Positions 57,126 through 64,000 of a stretch of 64,000 nt of DNA are shown piece by piece. Every line of letters begins with the position of its first letter. The stretch's first letter is position 1. The notes under the pieces were generated by a model. It did not search any database, was not told the origin of the DNA, and worked only from the letters and a program-made list of their open reading frames with translations. Source of the stretch: Sphingomonas sp. ERG5 (GTDB lineage: Bacteria; Pseudomonadota; Alphaproteobacteria; Sphingomonadales; Sphingomonadaceae). The translations under genes were made by a program, and so were the position numbers. Location: positions 1 through 64,000 of the forward strand of contig NZ_JSXI01000066.1 of the NCBI RefSeq assembly GCF_000803065.1, in the 5' to 3' direction.

Positions 57126-57970
57126 CAGCGTTCCTCCCGGCCGGGCAAGCGCACCAGATTGGCCGGCGCGCTTGGCGATGCGGTCAGTTCGGCGAGGATC
57201 TCGTCCTTCAGCCGGTGAAGCAGCGGCGCGGCGCGGTCGCGTGGGTGCGGCAGATCGACATCGACGATGCGGCGAATGCGTCCGGGATTGGGCGCCATCA
57301 CCACCACGCGGTCGCCGAGATACAGCGCCTCCTCCACATCATGCGTGACCATCAGCATAGTCGAGCGCTGAGTCATCCAGATGCGCTGCAATTCATTCTG
57401 CACATGCACCCGGGTCAACGCATCGAGCGCGCCGAGCGGTTCGTCGAGCAGCAGCAATTTTGGTTCGGTCACCAGCGCGCGGGCGATCGCCGCTCGTTGC
57501 GCCATGCCGCCCGAAAGCTGGTGTGGATAGGCAGTTTCGAAGCCCTTCAAATTCACCAGCGCGATATGATCAGCGACGATCTGCGCGCGCCGCGCCCTGG
57601 GCGTGTCGGTGTTGAGCAGGGCCAGTTCGATATTCTGTTCCAGCGTCATCCAGGGGAATAGCCGGTGGTCCTGGAATACGATGCCGCGATCGAGGCTGGT
57701 GGTGGCGACGCGCTCGCCGTCGAGGCGGATCTCGCCATGATATTCATCGTCCAGCCCGACGATCAGCCGCAACAAGGTCGATTTGCCGCAGCCGGACGCA
57801 CCGACGATGCTGACGAATTCGCCGGGCTTCACGGTCAGGTTGATGCCCTCAAGCACCGGCATCGGCGCGCCGCCGATGGTGAAGCTCTTGTGCAGGTCGC
57901 TGATCGACAGCGCGCCATGCGCGGCGATGGCGTTGTGCGGCGAAAATTGCGGCCGGGCTTCCGGGATCAT
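57125..57970 (-). CDS. ssuB: Sulfonate/nitrate/taurine-type ABC transporter ATPase (SsuB-like)
   Basis: A 281-aa ATPase: Walker A GASGCGKSTLLRLIVGLD, Q-loop IVFQDHRLFPWMTLEQNIEL, signature HQLSGGMAQRAAIARAL, Walker B LLLLDEPLGALDALTR, H-loop LMVTHDVEEALYLGDRVVVM. The NRLFPWMTVENN-type Q-loop context is typical of the nitrate/sulfonate/taurine family. ATG 57970 is used because the ~27 upstream residues overlap the permease gene and are not conserved. It powers the two membrane subunits encoded just upstream. Confidence 0.9.
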   Translation of the reverse strand: MIPEARPQFSPHNAIAAHGALSISDLHKSFTIGGAPMPVLEGINLTVKPGEFVSIVGASGCGKSTLLRLIVGLDDEYHGEIRLDGERVATTSLDRGIVFQDHRLFPWMTLEQNIELALLNTDTPRARRAQIVADHIALVNLKGFETAYPHQLSGGMAQRAAIARALVTEPKLLLLDEPLGALDALTRVHVQNELQRIWMTQRSTMLMVTHDVEEALYLGDRVVVMAPNPGRIRRIVDVDLPHPRDRAAPLLHRLKDEILAELTASPSAPANLVRLPGREER

Positions 57971-57983
57971 GCCGGTCTCCTGA

Positions 57984-58763
57984 TCAAAGGGATATGGCCT
58001 GCCAGCGCAGCAGATAGCGGCGCAGGCGCAGGAACAAATGGTTGATGACAAAGCCGAGGATCGCGGTGGCGATGATCGCGACCAGGATCACGTCGAGCCG
58101 CTGCTGAGTCTGGGCCAGTTGCATGGTCACGCCGAGCCCGCCGCCGGTGCCGAGCAATATCTCGGTCGCGATCGAAGTGATCCAGGCAAAGGCGAGCCCT
58201 TGCGTCACGCCGGTCAGGATCAGCGGCATGGCGGCGGGCAGCAGGATCAGACGAAAGCGCTGCAGCGCGGTGAAGCCATAGACTCGCCCGACATCGAGAT
58301 AGCGTCCCTCGACATGCGCCACGCCCTCATAGCTGTTGAGCATGGTCGGGAAGAAAGCGGAGAGGCTCACCACGATCAGCTCCGATCCCTGGCCGGTGCC
58401 GAACCACAGCCCGATCAGCGGCAGCCAGCCGATCATCGGCACTTGCCGGATCGAATGGAGCAATGGCCCGAGCACCCGGTCAAGCGACCGCCAGATCGCC
58501 ATGGCGACGCCGGTGGCAATGCCGAGCGTGCCACCGATCACCAGGCCGGTCAGGCTGCGCGACAGGGTCGACACCATGTCGGACAGGAGTGAGCCATTCT
58601 CGCTTAGCTCGACGAACGTGGCGCCAATCGATCCGAGCGGTGCGAAGGCGAGCGCGCGTGCGTCGCCGGATGTCGCCTGCAGCTGCCACCAGATCAGGAA
58701 CAGCGCCGGGACTATCAGACCGATCGCGATGCGGCGCCATGGCCGGGAGAGTAGCGCATTCAT
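57984..58763 (-). CDS. ABC transporter permease (SsuC-like), second subunit
   Basis: A 259-aa inner-membrane subunit with six TM segments and the EAA loop region (YLDVGRVYGFTALQRFRLIL, LPAAMPLILTGVTQGLAFAW). Start MNALLSRPWRRIAIGLIVPA fits a permease N-terminus; the longer upstream frame lies within the previous gene. Its ATG overlaps the first permease stop (ATGA). Two different permeases in the operon suggest a heterodimeric channel, less common than the SsuC homodimer. Confidence 0.88.
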   Translation of the reverse strand: MNALLSRPWRRIAIGLIVPALFLIWWQLQATSGDARALAFAPLGSIGATFVELSENGSLLSDMVSTLSRSLTGLVIGGTLGIATGVAMAIWRSLDRVLGPLLHSIRQVPMIGWLPLIGLWFGTGQGSELIVVSLSAFFPTMLNSYEGVAHVEGRYLDVGRVYGFTALQRFRLILLPAAMPLILTGVTQGLAFAWITSIATEILLGTGGGLGVTMQLAQTQQRLDVILVAIIATAILGFVINHLFLRLRRYLLRWQAISL

Positions 58764-59554
58764 GCCGTTTTCCAGCGCGTCGCGCGGCGTTCGACCGCCT
58801 TGGCGCCGCGATCCAGCGCAAAGCCGATCAGCCCGCTCACCACCACGCCAGCCAGCACCACATCGATGCGGAACAGCTGGCGGCCCATTTCCATCATCTG
58901 GCCGATGCCGCTGTCCGCCGCGAGCAGTTCCGCCGCGACCAGCACCACCCAGGCGCGGGTCAGCGCAATGCGCAGGCCGGTGAGCACCGACGGCACGGTC
59001 GCCGGGATCAGAATCCGCCAGATGAGGTCGGGCAGCCGCGTACGATAGACCCGCGCCACATCGAACCACGCCTTGGGCACGCCGCGTACGCCGTCAAAGG
59101 TCGCCAGCGCGACCGGGAAGAAAGTCGCAAGCGCGACGATCGCGATCTTGAACGGCTCATCGATGCCGAGAAAGATCACCAGCATCGGCACGAAAGCGAT
59201 CACCGGCACTTGCCACAATGCGAGGAAGAACGGCGCCAGCGCGGCTTCGGCCAGCCGCGACAGCGCGATCGCCGCGCCGAAGATCAGCCCGGCGATCGCA
59301 CCGATCGCAAAGCCGGCGGTCAGGCGGAACAGGCTCTCGCCGATATGGCGCTCAAGCTCCCCGCTCACCGCGAGCGACCAGAGCGCGCGCGCCACGTCGC
59401 TTGGCGGCACCAGCACCTGCGCGGGAAACCGGCCGCTGAGGCAGGCCAATTGCCACAGCGCAAGCAGTGCGGCCGGTGCAAACAGTGAAGCGAGCCGGGA
59501 CTGCCCAGCCCGGCGATGAGCCGGCGGCAGAACGGGAAACGCCGTCCCGGCCAT
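58760..59554 (-). CDS. ABC transporter permease (SsuC-like), first subunit
   Basis: A 264-aa inner-membrane subunit: six TM segments (LFAPAALLALWQLACLSG, LTAGFAIGAIAGLIFGAAI, PFFLALWQVPVIAFVPMLV, IAIVALATFFPVALATF, and others) with the EAA loop FDVARVYRTRLPDLIWRILI, PATVPSVLTGLRIALTRAW. It is coupled to the substrate-binding protein gene (TGATG). With the second permease and the ATPase it forms the importer of the sulfonate/nitrate/taurine class. Confidence 0.88.
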   Translation of the reverse strand: MAGTAFPVLPPAHRRAGQSRLASLFAPAALLALWQLACLSGRFPAQVLVPPSDVARALWSLAVSGELERHIGESLFRLTAGFAIGAIAGLIFGAAIALSRLAEAALAPFFLALWQVPVIAFVPMLVIFLGIDEPFKIAIVALATFFPVALATFDGVRGVPKAWFDVARVYRTRLPDLIWRILIPATVPSVLTGLRIALTRAWVVLVAAELLAADSGIGQMMEMGRQLFRIDVVLAGVVVSGLIGFALDRGAKAVERRATRWKTA

Positions 59555-60693
59555 CAGGAGCGCGCCGCCGGAGCCGGCCCGGGCTTGTCTGCCGCCGCGT
59601 TGCTTGGCGTCCAGAACCCGTCGAGCTTCAGATTGCGCAGCGCCTGGGTCACGAAGCGATCGTCGAGCAGCTTACCGGCATCGACCTGGCTGCGCACCAG
59701 CCCGCGATCAAAGGCATAGGCCGCGACCGAGCGGTAATGGCCCGCGACATCGGCATTGAAGAGCGGCGAGAAACGCTCGCGCCAGGTGATATTGGATTCG
59801 GCATAATCCCTGGCGATGATCGCCTCGGGCATGGTCCCGCGTGCGGCGTCGTGAATCACTGCCGGACGATTTTCCTCCCGCGCCGACCAGGCCGCCGCGC
59901 GGACATAAGCATCCACCACCAGCTGAGTCAGCGCCGGATTACCGTCGACGAAATCGCCGCGGCCGAACAGTTCCGCGCGCATCTTCCAGTCGGCCGGCGC
60001 CTGCTTGGTCGACCAGATCACCCGGCCCATGCCCTTTTGCTCAAGCAGTAATCCGTCAGAGAGCAGGAAAGTCGCATCGACATTGCCCGACGCCAGCGCT
60101 GCCGGGGTCGCAGCGGGATTGATGTTGACGATGGTGAAGTCGCTGAGTTTCAGCCCATTGGCATCGAGCAGTTTCGAAAAGGGCAGCTCCCATGGCCGAC
60201 CGCGATGCAGCGCGATACGCTTGCCTTTCAGATCGGCGATGCTCCCGGCGGCAAGGCCGTTGCGCACCACCAGATAGCTGTTCTGCCCCTGCCCGATCGG
60301 CGCCACGAGCTTCAGCGGCACCCCGCCCGACACGGCAATGATCGCGGGGAAATCGCCATAGGAGGCAAAGTCGATACGCTTGCCGGAAAAGCCCTCATTG
60401 ATCAGCGGCCCGCCGACTGCCGTCGGGACCGGGGTAAAGGCGAGCTGTACCCCCTGCTTGGCGAGTTGCTCCTTGAGCCAGCCCTGCTCGATCACCACGC
60501 CGGTCAGGCCATTATAGGTCTGCCCACCCTGATAGGGATAGGCGATGCCGGCGATCGTCACGGTCCGGGCGCCGCCGGCGCTTGCCGGGCCTCGAAACTG
60601 GAACAGGATCAAGCCGGCGAGCAGGACCAGCACGACAACGCCGATCGCCCAGCGGGCCCATGATGTCGGATTTCCGGACTTTGCACTCGCCAC
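59554..60693 (-). CDS. Sulfonate-type ABC transporter substrate-binding protein
   Basis: A 379-aa SsuA/TauA-type binding protein. The GTG start at 60693 is fixed by AAAGGAGCT 8 bases upstream. The N-terminus carries one hydrophobic segment (about 15-31, WAIGVVVLVLLAGLILF) without a lipobox, so it may be a membrane-tethered periplasmic protein. Binding-fold signatures: VTIAGIAYPYQGGQTYNGLT, RIDFASYGDFPAIIAVSGGV, IADLKGKRIALHRGRPWELP and GNVDATFLLSDG. It heads the leftward operon, and a sigma-54 promoter candidate lies 29 bp upstream. Confidence 0.88.
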   Translation of the reverse strand: MASAKSGNPTSWARWAIGVVVLVLLAGLILFQFRGPASAGGARTVTIAGIAYPYQGGQTYNGLTGVVIEQGWLKEQLAKQGVQLAFTPVPTAVGGPLINEGFSGKRIDFASYGDFPAIIAVSGGVPLKLVAPIGQGQNSYLVVRNGLAAGSIADLKGKRIALHRGRPWELPFSKLLDANGLKLSDFTIVNINPAATPAALASGNVDATFLLSDGLLLEQKGMGRVIWSTKQAPADWKMRAELFGRGDFVDGNPALTQLVVDAYVRAAAWSAREENRPAVIHDAARGTMPEAIIARDYAESNITWRERFSPLFNADVAGHYRSVAAYAFDRGLVRSQVDAGKLLDDRFVTQALRNLKLDGFWTPSNAAADKPGPAPAARS

Positions 60694-60721
60694 GTCGTGA
60701 AGCTCCTTTGTCGTGGCGCGA

Positions 60722-60737
60722 TGCACTTCGCGTGCCA
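60722..60737 (-). promoter_or_regulatory. Sigma-54 promoter candidate for the ABC/monooxygenase operon
   Basis: On the minus strand: TGGCACGCGAAGTGCA. The -24 element TGGCAC is perfect and the -12 element GTGCA keeps the essential GC; the spacing of five bases is exact. It lies 29 bp before the GTG start at 60693. Confidence 0.6.
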
Positions 60738-60788
60738 AGCGCCGCGCGTTAGAGGGGGAGCGTGAGGACGGGCCGGACGCGCGGTTCG

Positions 60789-60810
60789 CACTGCGCAATT
60801 TCGCGCAGTG
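60789..60810. promoter_or_regulatory. Inverted repeat, candidate enhancer (UAS) for the sigma-54 activator
   Basis: CACTGCGC-AATTTC-GCGCAGTG, a perfect 8-bp dyad between the two divergent sigma-54 promoters. A second weaker dyad TGCAG-n12-CTGCA follows at 60833-60854. Distances of 50-100 bp from each promoter suit an enhancer bound by the activator encoded at 62109. Confidence 0.4.
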
Positions 60811-60881
60811 GACCGTCCGCAACTGCGCGAAATGCAGCGGTGATCCGCACTGCAACCGCATGAAATGCCCATGGTGCGACT

Positions 60882-60897
60882 TGGCACGTCGTTTGCT
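60882..60897 (+). promoter_or_regulatory. Sigma-54 promoter for DszB-like gene 1
   Basis: TGGCACGTCGTTTGCT: perfect -24 (TGGCAC) and -12 (TTGCT) with correct 5-bp spacing. It is 66 bp before the start at 60963. Confidence 0.75.
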
Positions 60898-60962
60898 GAT
60901 ACCGTAACAAACCATGCGTCCGCTCCTGCGAGCAGGGCGCTCTGAGGCAGGAGATGAGCCGA

Positions 60963-62030
60963 ATGTCCGGACGCCGCGCGACACCGGCCCAAGACCAGCC
61001 CGACTGTATCTGGCTCACCCGCTGCCCGGTTCCCGCCGCGTCGGGCGTCGCCTGGGCATTGGGCTGGATGAGCGAAGAGTTCGGGCGCGACGGGATCGCC
61101 ACCAAGCGCGTGCGTGAGGCCGGGCTCAACCTTGTCGCGTCCGACCCCGAACGGCAGGCGCAATATCTGTTTCGCGAGGGCGGCAATATCCAGGCACTCG
61201 CCGCCCGCGCGCTGGGCGCACCGACACGCGTGATCGGCCTGACCTGGATCGACGAGCGCCAGGCGATCATGGTCCGGCCGGACACGCGCGTGCTGGAACC
61301 AGCCGACCTGCACGGCCTGCGCTTCGCGCTGCCCGGCTTCGCGCGCACGCGCGGGGAAAGCATTGCCCGCGGCATGGCACTCCACGGCATCAAGAGCGCG
61401 CTGGCGCTGGGCGGGCTCGACCTGGAGGATGTCAGGCTGGTCGATGTCCCCGCCCCGCCAGTGGAGCAACCAAGCGCGCAGGGCATGCGCCGGCTATGGC
61501 TCGGGCTGGAATGGCTCGCCGCCGGACGAGTCGATGCGGTCTATGTGAAGGGCGCGGCGGCGGCCGAGACCGCGGCGCGGCTCGGGCTGTCGGTGGCGAT
61601 CGATCTCGACGCCTATCCCAGCCGGCTCGCGCGAGTGAATAACGGCACGCCGCGGCCGATCACGGTGCATGAGCATATGATCGAGCATCATTTCAACCTG
61701 GTGGTGCGCTTCCTCGAACAGACGCTACGCGCCGCCGACTGGGCCTCGACCAATCTGGCGGAACTGAAGCACATTCTGGCGCATGAAACGCTCGCCGGGA
61801 TCGCCGCGGTCGAGGCGACTTATCGCGACGATTTCCATCGCTCACTCCATCCCGACCTCTCCGCCGACCGCGTCGAGATGCTGCGTTCCCAGGCTAACTT
61901 CCTGTGGCTACACGGCTTCCTCGATGCGCGTGTGGATGTCGGGCAATGGATCGACACCCGCCCGCTCGACGCCGCGCTGCGCCGCCGCGCCGGGGTCCGG
62001 GCGGAGTCGGTGATCACCTCGGATAGCTGA
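60963..62030 (+). CDS. DszB-like protein 1 (putative sulfinate desulfinase or NMT1/THI5-fold relative)
   Basis: A 355-aa protein with the periplasmic-binding-protein-like fold of the NMT1/THI5/DszB family but no signal peptide or lipobox, so it is probably cytoplasmic. ATG 60963 is preferred to 60954 because GGAG directly touches the latter. WLTRCPVP puts Cys21 in the position of catalytic Cys27 of Rhodococcus DszB (NCPVP), and Arg71 in FREGGN matches DszB Arg70. The His expected about ten residues before that Arg (DszB His60) is absent; the segment reads VASDPERQAQYLF. It may therefore use another residue, another substrate, or have lost activity. A sigma-54 promoter lies in front. Many relatives are merely annotated as ABC substrate-binding proteins. 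Confidence 0.7.
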   Translation: MSGRRATPAQDQPDCIWLTRCPVPAASGVAWALGWMSEEFGRDGIATKRVREAGLNLVASDPERQAQYLFREGGNIQALAARALGAPTRVIGLTWIDERQAIMVRPDTRVLEPADLHGLRFALPGFARTRGESIARGMALHGIKSALALGGLDLEDVRLVDVPAPPVEQPSAQGMRRLWLGLEWLAAGRVDAVYVKGAAAAETAARLGLSVAIDLDAYPSRLARVNNGTPRPITVHEHMIEHHFNLVVRFLEQTLRAADWASTNLAELKHILAHETLAGIAAVEATYRDDFHRSLHPDLSADRVEMLRSQANFLWLHGFLDARVDVGQWIDTRPLDAALRRRAGVRAESVITSDS

Positions 62031-62108
62031 GCTAGGTCGCGCCATTGAATTCCTACTTAACCGATAGGAGTATTGCTGCTATCCTGCCGGTCTGATCGGG
62101 AGGAACCC

Positions 62109-63266
62109 ATGGTCGCAATCCCGCACGACGATATCGCAGAGCGGATCGACGTCGGACTCTCAGCAACGAGGCACCCTGGGGGGCGCTCCGTGCTGTCGTT
62201 CGACTCCGACAAACATCATGCGGTGGGGGCTCGCGCCCGCGCCTTCATCTTCTCTGACCCGCGCTCGCGCGCGCTGGTGCCGCTGATCGAGCGAACCGCG
62301 CCGAGTGAGGCGAACATCCTGGTGATCGGCGAGATCGGCACCGGCAAGGAACTGGTCGCACGCTATGTCCATTCGCTCAGCGACCGCGCGCAGGGGCCGT
62401 TCCTCGCGGTCAATTGCGGCGCCTTTTCGGAAACGCTGATCGAGGGCGAGCTGTTCGGCTATGAGCGGGGCGCTTATACCGGCGCCCATGCCGCCCGCGC
62501 CGGCTGGTTCGAGGCTGCGAATGGCGGGACCCTGTTCCTCGACGAGCTGGGTGATCTGCCTCTCTCGCTGCAGGTGAAATTGCTGCGCGTGCTGCAGGAG
62601 CGCGAAGTGGTACGGCTCGGGTCGCGCACGCCGATCCCGCTCGATGTCCGCGTGATCGCCGCCACCAATGTCGACCTGCATCATGCAGTGGCGACCGGCG
62701 CGTTCCGCCCGGACCTGTTCTATCGGCTTCAGGTGGTGACATTGCCGCTGTTGCCGCTGCGCGAGCGGCGCGCCGACATCCTGCCGCTCGCGCGCCATTT
62801 CCTTCAGGTTTACGGCGACAAGATCCAGCCGCGGCGGCTCGACCTCAGCTCGGCGGCCGAAGAGGCGCTGTATCATTATGGCTGGCCGGGCAATATCCGC
62901 GAGCTGGAGAATGCGATCTACCGCGCCACTTTGGTCAATCAGGACGGGCTGATCCAGATCGAGGATCTCGGACTGCCGACCGGCCAGGGCATTGCATTCT
63001 ATCCGCCTGCCCTAGCCGCGGATGACAATCAGGATAAGGCCGATGTTGTGCCGACCCTGGCGGGCACCGCACTGGAGGAAATCGTCCGCCCGCTCGTCGC
63101 CAGGCTGCTCGATGGCGATCATCATGCGATGCTCGACCGGCTGGTCAGCGCCGTGGTGACCGAGACGTTCCATCTGTGCGGCTCCAATCAGATCAAGACC
63201 GCCGCAGCGCTTGGCATCACGCGCAATGTGGTGCGGACTCATCTCAAGAATTTCGGCCTGATCTGA
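62109..63266 (+). CDS. Sigma-54-dependent activator without sensor domain (SfnR-like)
   Basis: A 385-aa enhancer-binding protein. Only ~45 residues precede the AAA+ domain: Walker A GEIGTGKELVARY (about 75), the sigma-54-contact loop GAYTGA (121-126, within GELFGYERGAYTGAH), Walker B GGTLFLDELGDLPLSLQVKL, and sensor elements RVIAATNVDL, FRPDLFYRLQVVTLPLLPLR and WPGNIRELENAIYRA. A Fis-type HTH ends the protein (NQIKTAAALGITRNVVRTHL). With no receiver, GAF or PAS domain its activity is probably set by its amount, for example through sulfur-starvation control, as described for SfnR-type regulators of sulfone use. ATG 62109 has GGGAGGA upstream. It is the obvious activator of the three sigma-54 promoters here. 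Confidence 0.88.
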   Translation: MVAIPHDDIAERIDVGLSATRHPGGRSVLSFDSDKHHAVGARARAFIFSDPRSRALVPLIERTAPSEANILVIGEIGTGKELVARYVHSLSDRAQGPFLAVNCGAFSETLIEGELFGYERGAYTGAHAARAGWFEAANGGTLFLDELGDLPLSLQVKLLRVLQEREVVRLGSRTPIPLDVRVIAATNVDLHHAVATGAFRPDLFYRLQVVTLPLLPLRERRADILPLARHFLQVYGDKIQPRRLDLSSAAEEALYHYGWPGNIRELENAIYRATLVNQDGLIQIEDLGLPTGQGIAFYPPALAADDNQDKADVVPTLAGTALEEIVRPLVARLLDGDHHAMLDRLVSAVVTETFHLCGSNQIKTAAALGITRNVVRTHLKNFGLI

Positions 63267-63375
63267 TCCGAATCGAACCAGGTTCGCTGAAAACTCAGCA
63301 CGGATTCTGCTGAATATCGCGCAATACAGGCGGCCTGCGCACGCCCCATTGCCCATCGCCCCTTCACGGGTCGTC

Positions 63376-63391
63376 TGGCACGCCCCTTGCT
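63376..63391 (+). promoter_or_regulatory. Sigma-54 promoter for DszB-like gene 2
   Basis: TGGCACGCCCCTTGCT: perfect -24 and -12 elements and spacing, 40 bp before the ATG at 63431. Two dyads lie upstream after the activator stop: CGAACC-A-GGTTCG (63274-63286) and TCAGCA-n7-TGCTGA (63295-63313), possible activator sites. Confidence 0.8.
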
Positions 63392-63430
63392 GATCTTCCG
63401 GCACGTAAACGCCGCGAGGAAAGACCAGCA

Positions 63431-64000
63431 TGGCAACAACGCTCGACCGTTCCCCAGCAGCAGACACTCTTCCCGCCGAGATCTGGTTCACGCGCTGCCC
63501 GGTGCCGACCGCGACCGGCATTGCCTATAAGCTCGGCTGGCTGAGCGAAGCCTTCGCCGCCGACGGCATCGCACTGCGTACATTGCAGGAATCCGGCTCC
63601 GAACTTGGCCGGCATCATTACGACCACCGCCTGCCGACGCTGATCCGCGAGGGCGGCAACATGCTGTCGATCGCGGCGCGCGCGCAGGGCGAGCCGACCC
63701 GGCTGGTCGGCCTGACCTGGATCGAGGAAAGCCAGCTGATCCTCACCCGTCCCGATACCGGCATCCGCAGCGCGGCCGACCTGAAAGGCCGCCGCCTCGC
63801 CCTGCCCGGCTGGAGCCGCAACGACATTCCCGCGCATGTCCGCGGCACCAGCATCGCACGCGGCATGTCATTGCACGGCTATAAGGGCGTGCTCGCCTCG
63901 GCCGGCCTGTCGTTCGACGATGTCGAGCTGGTGGAAGTGGCGGATCGGCTGCGCAACATCGGCGGCAGCGGGCGCGATCTCGGCCCTCGCCGCAGCGGGC
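63431..64000 (+). CDS. DszB-like protein 2 (putative sulfinate desulfinase), 3' end outside window
   Basis: 190 codons are visible and the frame is open at the right edge. GAGGAAAG precedes ATG 63431. It is a paralogue of the 60963 gene: WFTRCPVP gives Cys23 at the DszB Cys27 position, and IREGGN gives Arg73 at the Arg70 position. Unlike the first copy it has histidines at 62, 63 and 66 (GRHHYDHRLP), with His63 exactly ten residues before Arg73 as His60 is before Arg70 in DszB. So all three catalytic residue types of the desulfinase are present. No signal peptide is seen. DszB releases sulfite from an aryl sulfinate as the last desulfurisation step; the substrate here is unknown. Confidence 0.75.

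Noticed and set aside
60963..64000. DszB-like genes as ordinary periplasmic substrate-binding proteins
   Set aside because: Both lack a signal peptide and carry the Cys-Pro-Val-Pro motif; the operon already has its own binding protein with a membrane segment. Not fully excluded.

Overview
The window looks like chromosomal DNA of a sphingomonad (Alphaproteobacteria, Sphingomonas-like). The supports are high GC, many TonB-dependent receptors (TBDRs) carrying the DIVVTG/DIVVTA box typical of that group, FecI/FecR-type sigma and anti-sigma genes, and an HpnK-type deacetylase. The species cannot be fixed from the sequence. No complete rRNA, CRISPR array or insertion sequence is visible.

Region 1 (1-16.1 kb) looks like a decayed island. 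It opens with the C-terminal part of a large polymorphic toxin and an AT-rich putative immunity gene. Next come a DUF2274 gene and the wrecked 3' end of trbI, relics of a conjugation (trb) operon. An STN-type TBDR with a FecR scrap and an intact sigma/FecR pair with a frameshifted TBDR scrap look like two rearranged copies of one FecI-FecR-TBDR module. Between and after them lies a glycolipid-type set: GT4 glycosyltransferase, LptF/LptG-like permease, DUF2334 deacetylase, polytopic membrane protein, GT2, HpnK/ChbG deacetylase and a GT39-like mannosyltransferase. A degenerate tRNA-Arg(CCT)-like sequence follows.

Region 2 (16.5-27.2 kb) is a peptide-scavenging locus: a TBDR without STN domain, a secreted S9 peptidase, an amidohydrolase, an ECF sigma factor, FecR, and a paralogous TBDR that has an STN domain. 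An HU gene with a strong terminator follows. Region 3 (27.6-32.9 kb) holds a crotonase-family gene and an ABC transporter-DUF2975-XRE-serine hydrolase operon. Both start behind nearly the same leader, which carries an AT-rich palindrome.

Region 4 (33.2-47.5 kb) is an amino-sugar (galactosamine/N-acetylgalactosamine type) utilisation locus: TBDR, DeoR-family AgaR-like regulator, amidohydrolase, GH36 glycosidase, DMT permease, KbaZ/GatZ-type aldolase subunit, AgaS, a BadF-type sugar kinase and another TBDR. AgaR-like operator sequences lie in three of its promoters. Region 5 (47.5-54.3 kb) has an odd GGCTGTT repeat patch, a bacterial lipoxygenase, a GGDEF protein, a phospholipase-C-like enzyme and a SIS-domain protein.

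Region 6 (54.4-64 kb) is the most interesting part. A leftward operon encodes a sulfonate-type ABC importer, a nitroreductase-like flavoprotein, a short LLM monooxygenase and an SsuD-like monooxygenase. Rightward are a DszB-like protein, a sigma-54 activator and a second DszB-like gene cut by the window edge. Sigma-54 promoter sequences lie in front of all three transcription units. Both DszB-like proteins keep a Cys-Pro-Val-Pro motif at the place of the catalytic cysteine of Rhodococcus desulfinase DszB and lack signal peptides. The block reads as an organosulfur desulfurisation regulon whose last C-S cleavage may be done by a desulfinase.
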